Part shown: piece after piece, positions 34,831-42,066 of the stretch
How positions within the stretch are numbered: the first letter of the stretch is position 1
Layout of the letters: the number at the start of each line of letters is the position of its first letter
NCBI GenBank assembly: GCA_946892665.1
Contig: CAMPOT010000003.1
Span: 62,001-126,000, forward strand
Length of the DNA: 64,000 nt
Reading direction: 5' to 3'
DNA from: Chryseobacterium sp. Marseille-Q5410
GTDB lineage: Bacteria > Bacteroidota > Bacteroidia > Flavobacteriales > Weeksellaceae
Translations under genes and position numbers: made by a program
Notes under the pieces: generated by a model
What the model saw: the letters and a program-made list of their open reading frames with translations, nothing else
The model's database searches: none
What the model was told of the DNA's origin: nothing

Positions 34831-36300
34831 TCACAACAAATTTTTCCTGATTCTCTGGATCGATTTTCTCATTTCCTCATTGAAAAGTTCTTTCTCCAAA
34901 CGAATGGGTGGCGCTTGTCTTACTTCGCAATCCGAAATGCTGCACGTTTCGCAAGTAACGCCAACGCTGATTGTTTTTATTCGATCACTTTTGGCAAATT
35001 TTATCTTTTTCAGAGAGTAGGTGTTGAGCAAAATTCCTAAACAATAACTGCGGTTTGTCCCGTCCGAAAATGGGTTTTTCTGCGAAGTTGAAATCACCAA
35101 ATAGGAAAGACCGCTGTCTTTGTAATGCGAAATTTGCGCATCGGTTAGTTTTTCATTTTCCTTTAAACTTACCAGGTTTTTCACGGCAATCCATCTTCTG
35201 CAATAGTGTTCATTGGTTGCGTTAGCATGCGGAGCTTGTTGTTGGTTAAGGTGTAATTCTTTCAAAATATGTATTTTATCAGAATGTTTCTTTTTGGTAA
35301 AGCAAAGGTAGAAGAGATCTTTAATTCCAAATTCCGGAGGTAGAATATTGGTCAATCGGTAATAAAAAGTCTCTGGCGAATTGGTAAACTCTTGAATTAA
35401 TTGGTCGAAAATATCTGGTTCCCATTGATTTAATTGAAAAAAATCATTCAATTTTTCCGTCAAGGCTAATTTCGGAATCAGTAAACATCCGGCAAAATAC
35501 GATGCGTGGAAATTATTCAGCAAGTTTTCAAAATTGGTAAAATCTAGCCAGGAATAAGTATTGGGACGTGGATTTAGATTTAAAACATTAAAACCAATTT
35601 CTTTAGCAAAAATGAAAGTTCGCTGGTCTTCGCTGAGTTTTTCGTTCAGCAAAAGCAATTTTTTTTCAGGAATAAAAAGTGATCTCAGTTTCCCCGAAGC
35701 GCCAAAGGTTTCAAAATTCATCGTTCTGATTTCATAGCCAAAAGACTGAATTAAAAGTTGTTCAAAATCATTTGCTTTTGGTTTTGAATGCAGATTATTT
35801 TCAATGAAATACTCTTGTGCTTTTTCTTCGATTTCCGGAAAATAATTGTCGTACAACTCCTGAAAACTCCGTAAAACTGCAAAATAAAACCGCTCTTTTC
35901 CCAAATTGTAATTCTGTGAAATTTCGATGAGGGTGTTGATGAATGCAGTAACTTTTTTCGGTGCATCGCTGATGATGCTGATGAGGTTGCTTTTGTTAAT
36001 ACCGAAAAGTTCGAGCGGAATTTCCTTGAAAAAATCAGATTGCAAGATCTCGGTGAACGGAGCCAGGCCTTTATCGAGTTTTGTGGAAACCAAATCATCA
36101 TAGTTGCAGCCCAATTTTTCGCAAAGATGAATGATTTTGTCATGTTTTGGGAATTTTTTTCCGTTCTCAATTTCATTCAGGTAGGATTTGGACATGCCGG
36201 TTTCATTGGCTAAATCCTGCAGTGACCAGTTCTTTTTTTGCCGTTGTTGCTTAAGTTTCAGACCGAAAACTGTTTTGATAAAGTTGCCGTCTTGTGTCAT
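34831..36300 (-). CDS. XRE-family regulator of the ScfR/RamB type (HTH plus IrrE-like and DUF2083 domains), probable glyoxylate shunt regulator
   Basis: 489-residue transcription factor. The N-terminal cro/C1-type HTH lies at about 12-66 (LKLKQQRQKKNWSLQDLANE, MSKSYLNEIENG). The long C-terminal part resembles short-chain fatty acyl-CoA regulators (ScfR/RamB/MccR): an IrrE-like middle region and a terminal DUF2083-like region with a cysteine cluster C450-E-T-C453-x4-C458. RamB and relatives control aceA/aceB in actinobacteria. It is divergent from aceB-aceA, and the 174-base gap contains three GCGAAC half-sites, one at its own promoter, so repression of the glyoxylate shunt with autoregulation is likely. 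The ligand, perhaps an acyl-CoA, is inferred. Confidence 0.88.
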   Translation of the reverse strand: MTQDGNFIKTVFGLKLKQQRQKKNWSLQDLANETGMSKSYLNEIENGKKFPKHDKIIHLCEKLGCNYDDLVSTKLDKGLAPFTEILQSDFFKEIPLELFGINKSNLISIISDAPKKVTAFINTLIEISQNYNLGKERFYFAVLRSFQELYDNYFPEIEEKAQEYFIENNLHSKPKANDFEQLLIQSFGYEIRTMNFETFGASGKLRSLFIPEKKLLLLNEKLSEDQRTFIFAKEIGFNVLNLNPRPNTYSWLDFTNFENLLNNFHASYFAGCLLIPKLALTEKLNDFFQLNQWEPDIFDQLIQEFTNSPETFYYRLTNILPPEFGIKDLFYLCFTKKKHSDKIHILKELHLNQQQAPHANATNEHYCRRWIAVKNLVSLKENEKLTDAQISHYKDSGLSYLVISTSQKNPFSDGTNRSYCLGILLNTYSLKKIKFAKSDRIKTISVGVTCETCSISDCEVRQAPPIRLEKELFNEEMRKSIQRIRKNLL

Positions 36301-36362
36301 TATTTTTCTGCTGGTTGCAATTTATATTCTTTCTAAATATGCTCTGTGAAATGCGATTGATA

Positions 36363-36370
36363 CAAAGGTA
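36363..36370 (-). promoter_or_regulatory. Putative -7 promoter element of the XRE regulator
   Basis: Minus-strand TACCTTTG, exact TAnnTTTG match. The GTTCGC half-site at 36389-36394 falls at the expected -33 position of this promoter. Confidence 0.5.
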
Positions 36371-36388
36371 ATGAAAAAAAATTCAGAT

Positions 36389-36422
36389 GTTCGCAAAAAT
36401 ATTTTATAGCGAACGTTCGCTA
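36389..36422. promoter_or_regulatory. Operator region: one half-site plus a 16-bp perfect palindrome (GCGAAC/GTTCGC)
   Basis: GTTCGC at 36389-36394, then the perfect palindrome TAGCGAACGTTCGCTA at 36407-36422 containing GCGAAC (36409-36414) and GTTCGC (36415-36420). The single half-site covers the -33 region of the XRE promoter; the palindrome covers the -33 region of the aceB promoter. This is the expected layout for a dimeric regulator that represses aceBA strongly and itself weakly. The binding protein is inferred to be the adjacent XRE regulator. Confidence 0.7.
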
Positions 36423-36438
36423 ATTAAAATATTTTGTA

Positions 36439-36446
36439 TAAGTTTG
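36439..36446 (+). promoter_or_regulatory. Putative -7 promoter element of aceB-aceA
   Basis: TAAGTTTG, exact TAnnTTTG match, 28 bases before the aceB ATG and 17 bases downstream of the operator palindrome. Confidence 0.55.
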
Positions 36447-36474
36447 TAAAAGCAATACCGAAAAATATTTCATT

Positions 36475-38052
36475 ATGGAAACAGCCACTCATTTCAAAAT
36501 TCTTGCAACAGAGCAGTACAAGGATGTTTTTACACCGGAACTTGTTGAGTTTTTGTATAATCTTCACGGTGCTTTTGGGGAGGAAAGAGAACGGCTTTTG
36601 ATCGCCCGACAAAGGCGACAAATAGAATTTGATCATCATCAATTGCCGCAGTTCCTTCCTGAAACTGAAGAGATCAGAAACGGAGATTGGGTATGTAATC
36701 CACTTCCGAAAGATTTGTTGGACCGTAGAGTAGAAATTACCGGTCCTGTGGAAAGGAAAATGATTATTAATGCGCTCAATTCCGGAGCTTCTGCTTTTAT
36801 GGCGGATTTTGAAGACAGCAACTCGCCAACTTGGAAAAACTGTTTGGAGGGACAAATTAACCTTTCCGAAGCCGTAAACCGAAACATCAGTTTTGAAAAT
36901 GAAAATGGAAAAAAATATTCACTTAACGAAGAATTAGCAACACTTTTGGTTAGGCCGAGAGGTCTTCATTTGGAAGAAAAAAATATTAAAATTAATGGGA
37001 AAAATGCTTCCGGTTCTTTAATTGATTTCGGGATTTTCTTCTTTAGAAATGCAAATCAACTGATTAAAAACGGAAGCGGCCCTTATTTCTATCTCCCAAA
37101 ACTGGAGCATTACAAGGAAGCTAAATGGTGGAACAAGGTGTTTAATTTCTCTCAGGATTATTTGAAAATTCCGCGTGGAACCATTAAAGCAACGGTTCTA
37201 ATTGAGACGATTACCGCCGCTTTTCAAATGCATGAAATTTTATTTGAACTCAAAGAACACAGCTCCGGACTGAATTGTGGAAGATGGGATTATATTTTTT
37301 CTTACATCAAAAAGTTTAGAAATCTACCAGAATTTCTAGTTCCGGATCGCGATCAAGTGACGATGACTACTCCTTTTATGAGCGCATATTCAAAGTTGGT
37401 AATCAAAGCTTGTCATCAAAGAAACGTTCATGCGATGGGCGGAATGGCAGCACAAATTCCGGTGAAAAATAATGAAGCAGAAAATGAAATTGCTTATGCA
37501 AAAGTGCGCGCAGATAAAGAGAGAGAAGTGAAAAATGGTCACGACGGAACTTGGGTTGCACATCCCGGTTTGGTGAAAGTAGCGAAAGATATTTTCGATC
37601 AATATATGCCTTCTCCTAATCAAATAGATAAAAAATTCGATGAATATCAGATTTCAGAAGCAGATTTGCTCGAAATTCCAAAAGGAACCATTACCGAAAA
37701 AGGTGTTCGCAAAAACATCAATGTGGGAATTCTGTACATCGAATCATGGTTAATGGGTGTTGGAGCGGCCGCACTTTACAACTTAATGGAAGATGCAGCA
37801 ACCGCCGAAATTTCAAGAACACAAATCTGGCAATGGCTGAAAAACGAAGCCAAATTAGATGATGGAAGAACGCTTCTTCCGGAGATGATTCTGAATTGGC
37901 AAGTTGAAGAACTTCAAAAAATTAAAGAATATGTCGGGGAAGAAAGGTTCGCTTCAGGGAAATTTGAACTGGCCACTGAAATTTTCAACGGAATTGTTTT
38001 AAATGATCACTTCGTAGAATTCTTAACCTTAGAGGCTTATCAGTTTATTTAA
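36475..38052 (+). CDS. aceB: Malate synthase A
   Basis: Second enzyme of the glyoxylate shunt: condenses glyoxylate with acetyl-CoA to malate. 525 residues, the AceB isoform length. TIM-barrel core with VRPRGLHLEEKNI, the conserved TVLIETITAAFQMHEILFEL-type segment, LNCGRWDYIFSYIKK, MGGMAAQIP and the C-terminal MEDAATAEISRTQIWQW that carries the catalytic aspartate. First gene of aceBA, 47 bases before aceA. It allows growth on acetate or fatty acids. Confidence 0.97.
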   Translation: METATHFKILATEQYKDVFTPELVEFLYNLHGAFGEERERLLIARQRRQIEFDHHQLPQFLPETEEIRNGDWVCNPLPKDLLDRRVEITGPVERKMIINALNSGASAFMADFEDSNSPTWKNCLEGQINLSEAVNRNISFENENGKKYSLNEELATLLVRPRGLHLEEKNIKINGKNASGSLIDFGIFFFRNANQLIKNGSGPYFYLPKLEHYKEAKWWNKVFNFSQDYLKIPRGTIKATVLIETITAAFQMHEILFELKEHSSGLNCGRWDYIFSYIKKFRNLPEFLVPDRDQVTMTTPFMSAYSKLVIKACHQRNVHAMGGMAAQIPVKNNEAENEIAYAKVRADKEREVKNGHDGTWVAHPGLVKVAKDIFDQYMPSPNQIDKKFDEYQISEADLLEIPKGTITEKGVRKNINVGILYIESWLMGVGAAALYNLMEDAATAEISRTQIWQWLKNEAKLDDGRTLLPEMILNWQVEELQKIKEYVGEERFASGKFELATEIFNGIVLNDHFVEFLTLEAYQFI

Positions 38053-38099
38053 AATTTAGAGTCATTAAATATTGAACAAAAAATAAAATCCAAAATATT

Positions 38100-39386
38100 A
38101 TGAAAAATCACGAACAAATCCAGAAATTGGAAAAAGACTGGTTGGAAAACCCAAGATGGAAAGGCGTAAAAAGACCTTATTCCGCAGAAGAAGTGCTAAA
38201 ATTGAGAGGTTCCTATCAACTCGATTATACCATTGCAAAACTCATGTCTGAAAAATTATGGGAAAAACTGAATAATCAGGATTATGTAGCAGCATTGGGC
38301 GCACTTACCGGAAATCAGGCGGTTCAGGAAGTTGATGCCGGTTTGGAAGCAATTTATCTTTCCGGTTGGCAAGTCGCTGCAGATGCGAACTTGAGCGGCG
38401 AAATGTATCCTGATCAAAGTCTTTATCCGGCGAATTCGGTGCCGAGTGTGGTGAAAAGAATTAATAATGCTTTGCTCAGAGCGGATCAAATTCAATCGGT
38501 AAACGAAGTGGACGAAGTAAACAGAAAAAATTATTTGGTGCCTATCGTTGCTGATGCGGAAGCTGGCTTCGGTGGAAATTTGAATGCTTTTGAATTGATG
38601 AAACAAATGATAGAAGCAGGAGCAGCGGGTGTGCATTTCGAAGATCAATTGTCATCTGCTAAAAAATGCGGGCATCTCGGAGGAAAGGTTTTGGTGCCTA
38701 CCCAGGAGGCGATTAATAAACTGGTGGCGGCTCGATTGGCGGCTGATGTGTGCGGAGTTCCGACGATTTTGGTGGCCAGAACTGATGCGGATGCAGCGGA
38801 TTTGTTGACGTCGGATATCGATGATCGCGACAAGAAATTCGTAACCGGAACTCGTACTGTGGAAGGCTTTTTTGAAGTGAAAAATGGAGTAGAACAAGGA
38901 ATCGATCGAGGTTTGTCCTACGCGCCATACGCAGATTTGATTTGGATGGAGACTTCCAATCCGGATTTGGATTATGCCCGAAAATTTGCGGAAGGAATTC
39001 ATGCTAAATATCCTGGTAAAATGCTTGCTTACAACTGTTCACCTTCATTTAACTGGGCTGCAAAACTTTCGGTGCAAGAAATGGAAACCTTCCGTGAAGA
39101 GCTTGCGAAAATGGGTTATAGATTCCAATTTATCACTTTGGCAGGTTTCCACGCATTAAATACTTCAATGTTTGAACTGGCTTTGGCTTACAAAAAGCGA
39201 GGAATGGCGGGATATTCTGAACTTCAGGAAAGAGAATTCGCATTGCAGAAAGAAGGTTTCCGTGCGGTAAAACACCAAAGCTTCGTAGGAACCGGATATT
39301 TTGATGCATTGCAAACCGTGATTACTGCTGGGAATTCTTCTGTAGTCGCGATGAAAGATTCTACCGAGTCGGCGCAGTTCCATTAA
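38100..39386 (+). CDS. aceA: Isocitrate lyase
   Basis: First enzyme of the glyoxylate shunt: splits isocitrate to glyoxylate and succinate. 428 residues, bacterial short form. The active-site signature is K188-K-C190-G-H192, with metal and substrate segments [10 protein letters not shown] and EDQLSSAKK, plus [11 protein letters not shown] and the C-terminal lid ending in STESAQFH. Co-transcribed with aceB and followed by a terminator at 39413. Confidence 0.98.
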   Translation: MKNHEQIQKLEKDWLENPRWKGVKRPYSAEEVLKLRGSYQLDYTIAKLMSEKLWEKLNNQDYVAALGALTGNQAVQEVDAGLEAIYLSGWQVAADANLSGEMYPDQSLYPANSVPSVVKRINNALLRADQIQSVNEVDEVNRKNYLVPIVADAEAGFGGNLNAFELMKQMIEAGAAGVHFEDQLSSAKKCGHLGGKVLVPTQEAINKLVAARLAADVCGVPTILVARTDADAADLLTSDIDDRDKKFVTGTRTVEGFFEVKNGVEQGIDRGLSYAPYADLIWMETSNPDLDYARKFAEGIHAKYPGKMLAYNCSPSFNWAAKLSVQEMETFREELAKMGYRFQFITLAGFHALNTSMFELALAYKKRGMAGYSELQEREFALQKEGFRAVKHQSFVGTGYFDALQTVITAGNSSVVAMKDSTESAQFH

Positions 39387-39412
39387 TTATTTTTAATAAT
39401 TGTTATTTTGAA

Positions 39413-39447
39413 GTCCTTCTGCTTTTTTTGGCGGAAGGCTTTTTTTA
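39413..39447 (+). terminator. Rho-independent terminator of aceBA
   Basis: CCTTCtGC / GCgGAAGG stem with a T/G loop followed by T7. It lies inside the artificially long reading frame that precedes queD and shows that frame cannot start at 39408. Confidence 0.8.
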
Positions 39448-39521
39448 GCTTTATACTTTACAAGGGTTCCATTCATTTTCATAAAATTTTTTCATCATTC
39501 CTGCGATCTTCTAACTTTCTT

Positions 39522-39529
39522 TATCTTTG
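39522..39529 (+). promoter_or_regulatory. Putative -7 promoter element of queD
   Basis: TATCTTTG, exact TAnnTTTG match followed by CAAA, four bases before the ATG at 39534: almost leaderless. Confidence 0.6.
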
Positions 39530-39533
39530 CAAA

Positions 39534-39992
39534 ATGATACGAATTACCAAAATTTTCACTTTTGAAACGGCCCATGTTCTGTACAATTATGACGGGAAAT
39601 GCAAAAATATGCATGGGCATTCCTACAAACTTTTTGTTACGGTAAAAGGAAAACCGATCAATAATTTAGAGGACCCGAAAAACGGAATGGTCGTGGATTT
39701 TGGCGATATCAAAAAAATCGTTAACTCCGAAATCATCGATGTTTGGGATCATGCAGTTTTGGTAAATGGCGATTCTCCGCACCAAGAATTGGGGCAAGAT
39801 TTGGAAGGAAAAGGTCACAAAGTAATTTTTTGCAATTACCAACCAACTTGCGAAAATATGTTGTACGATATTGCCGAAAAAATTCAAAATAAACTTCCAA
39901 AAGAGGTGCAACTTGCTTATCTGAAACTTCACGAAACGGAAAATTCCTACGGAGAATGGTTTGCTGAAGAAAATAAAGAAAACTTTTCTTAG
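39534..39992 (+). CDS. queD: 6-carboxytetrahydropterin synthase (QueD/PTPS family)
   Basis: 152-residue T-fold enzyme of queuosine (or pterin) biosynthesis, converting dihydroneopterin triphosphate to 6-carboxytetrahydropterin. Zinc-binding histidines are His14 (FETAH), His27 and His29 (NMHGHSY); the catalytic Cys23 (GKCKNMHGH) and LHETENSYGEW are present. The frame runs back to 39408, but the aceA terminator and a -7 box lie in that stretch, so the ATG at 39534 is used. QueC and QueE are not in the window. Confidence 0.93.
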   Translation: MIRITKIFTFETAHVLYNYDGKCKNMHGHSYKLFVTVKGKPINNLEDPKNGMVVDFGDIKKIVNSEIIDVWDHAVLVNGDSPHQELGQDLEGKGHKVIFCNYQPTCENMLYDIAEKIQNKLPKEVQLAYLKLHETENSYGEWFAEENKENFS

Positions 39993-40035
39993 TATTTCTG
40001 ATAAAAAATCTAAAATTGGCACCTGAAATTCATCC

Positions 40036-40803
40036 ATGAAAATAAAATTAGAACCGAACAAAAAAATATATTTTGCTTCCGATCAGCATTTTGGAGCTCC
40101 AACTCCACGGGCAAGCAAAATCCGTGAAGAGAAATTTATCCGTTGGTTAGATGAAATAAAATCTGACGCGCAGGTGCTTTTTCTCATGGGTGATCTGTTC
40201 GATTTTTGGCATGAATGGAAACATGTTATTCCGAAAGGATATGTACGTGTTTTGGGCAAATTAGCTGAATTGAAAGATGATGGAATTGAGCTTTTTATGT
40301 TCGTAGGAAATCATGATTTGTGGATGAAAAACTATTTTGAAGAAGAAATTGGTTGCACAGTTTTTTTCGAAAAACAATTCTTTGAAATCAATGGGAAAAA
40401 ATTCCTTTTGGCTCACGGCGACGGTTTAGGACCGGGCGACAAAGGTTATAAAAGGATGAAGAAATTATTTACCAATCCGCTTGCGCAATGGGCTTTCAAG
40501 TGGCTTCATCCGGATATTGCAATGAAAGTTGCCATTTATTTTTCAACCAAAAATAAGATGATTTCCGGCGAAGAAGACAAAGCGTTTTTGGGCGAGGACA
40601 AAGAATTTTTAATTGTCTATTCCAAGGAAAAATTGAGAAATGAAAAGATTGATTATTTCGTTTATGGTCATCGGCATTTGCCCATGGTTTTGGATTTAAA
40701 AATGAATGAAAACGAAGCAAAATACGTGAACTTGGGAGATTGGATTTCTTACTTTACCTACGGGGAGTTTCAGCAGGATTTCGAACTGAAAATTTGGGAA
40801 TAA
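40036..40803 (+). CDS. lpxH: UDP-2,3-diacylglucosamine diphosphatase
   Basis: Calcineurin-like metallophosphoesterase that releases UMP from UDP-diacylglucosamine in lipid A synthesis; 255 residues. Metal-binding motifs: ASDQHFG (Asp16, His18), MGDLFDFWHEW, VGNHDLWM, LAHGDGLGPGD and YGHRHLP near the C-terminus. The second residue of the D-x-H motif and the long GDKGYKRMKK loop agree with Bacteroidota LpxH. It follows queD by 43 bases on the same strand. Confidence 0.93.
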   Translation: MKIKLEPNKKIYFASDQHFGAPTPRASKIREEKFIRWLDEIKSDAQVLFLMGDLFDFWHEWKHVIPKGYVRVLGKLAELKDDGIELFMFVGNHDLWMKNYFEEEIGCTVFFEKQFFEINGKKFLLAHGDGLGPGDKGYKRMKKLFTNPLAQWAFKWLHPDIAMKVAIYFSTKNKMISGEEDKAFLGEDKEFLIVYSKEKLRNEKIDYFVYGHRHLPMVLDLKMNENEAKYVNLGDWISYFTYGEFQQDFELKIWE

Positions 40804-40889
40804 CAATTTCTTAATTATCGCAGAATGTTGAATGGGTTTTTTAATCTAATTTTTGAAATCAACATCGCTTTGCAAAAAAATAAAAAAAA

Positions 40890-41900
40890 TTGAAAAATAT
40901 TTTCGAACTAAAAACTGAAACAGATTTTCGGCAAAAATGTTTGGAAACTTTCCGTTATCAATATGAAAATGTGGAAGTTTACCGGAAATTTTGCGATTAT
41001 CTGCAGATAAATTCCACTGAAATTCAGGATATTCACAAAATTCCCTTTTTGCCAATTGAAATGTTTAAGAATCATTTGGTTTCAGATCAAAATTTTTCTG
41101 CGGATCAGTATTTTCAAAGTTCAGGAACCACTCAAATGAATCGTTCCAAGCATTTTATTGCGGATTTTGCTTTGTATGAAGAAAGTATTTATCAAAGTTT
41201 TACGAAATTTATCGGAGAACCAGAAGATTTTATTTTCTTAGGGTTATTGCCCAATTATTCCGAAAATCCACATTCATCATTGATCTATATGGTTGATTTT
41301 CTCATGAAAAAATCCGGAAAACCTGAAAATGGATATTTTCTTTATAACCATCAAGAATTATTGGAGCTTTTACAAAATTTAAAACATAAAAAAGTCATTC
41401 TTTTTGGTGTTTCTTTTGCGCTGTTGGATTTTTTGGATTCGTTTTCCCAAGCGCTCAATTTTCCTGATTTATTCATCATTGAAACCGGAGGAATGAAAGG
41501 CAGAAAAGAAGAAATGACGAAAGATGAGTTGCTGAAAATTTTGCAAAAAGGTTTCGGAACCGATCATATTTTTTCGGAATATTCGATGACAGAACTGCTT
41601 TCCCAAGCCTATTCTTTAGGTGAAAATATTTATGAAACACCGAACTGGATGCGGATTCTCATTAGAAATACAGAAGATCCGTTTTCCTATATGGAAAAGG
41701 GAAGAACTGGCGCTATTAACATCATTGATTTAGCTAATGTTCATTCCTGTAGTTTTATTGCGACGCAAGATTTGGGGAAAATAGTAGAGGAATCCGTTAA
41801 ATTTTTAGATGTAGAAAGTGAAATTTCAGTCCCAAAATTTCAAGTTTTGGGCAGGATTGATCATTCGGATATTCGCGGGTGCAGTTTGTTGGTTTCTTAA
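40890..41900 (+). CDS. LuxE/PaaK-like acyl-protein synthetase family protein
   Basis: 336-residue protein of the acyl-protein synthetase (LuxE) group within the adenylate-forming superfamily. Motifs: KIPFLPIEMFKNH near 51-63, the nucleotide-binding FQSSGTTQMNRSKH, VILFGVSFALLDFL, and EYSMTELLSQAYS near the end. It should activate an acyl group as adenylate and pass it to a protein thiol or other acceptor. The normal reductase partner (LuxC) is absent here, so the pathway is unknown. The reading frame starts with TTG; no ATG is available upstream before the stop, and the first residues fit the family. Confidence 0.85.
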   Translation: MKNIFELKTETDFRQKCLETFRYQYENVEVYRKFCDYLQINSTEIQDIHKIPFLPIEMFKNHLVSDQNFSADQYFQSSGTTQMNRSKHFIADFALYEESIYQSFTKFIGEPEDFIFLGLLPNYSENPHSSLIYMVDFLMKKSGKPENGYFLYNHQELLELLQNLKHKKVILFGVSFALLDFLDSFSQALNFPDLFIIETGGMKGRKEEMTKDELLKILQKGFGTDHIFSEYSMTELLSQAYSLGENIYETPNWMRILIRNTEDPFSYMEKGRTGAINIIDLANVHSCSFIATQDLGKIVEESVKFLDVESEISVPKFQVLGRIDHSDIRGCSLLVS

Positions 41901-42066
41901 ATTAGTTTAGTAGTAAATATTGTCGTGTATTGCGATTTTTTTAATATTTCTTTAATGAGCATTTACAAAATTTACATTTTAGTGGATTTTGACTGAGAAT
42001 TTTCAGAGAATGATTTTTTATCGTTACATTTTTCTTAATTTTACAGCCATTAAAATTTATTATGCT

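Noticed and set aside
39408..39533. N-terminal extension of queD back to base 39408
   Set aside because: Contains the aceA terminator and a -7 promoter box; homologues start at MIRITKIF.
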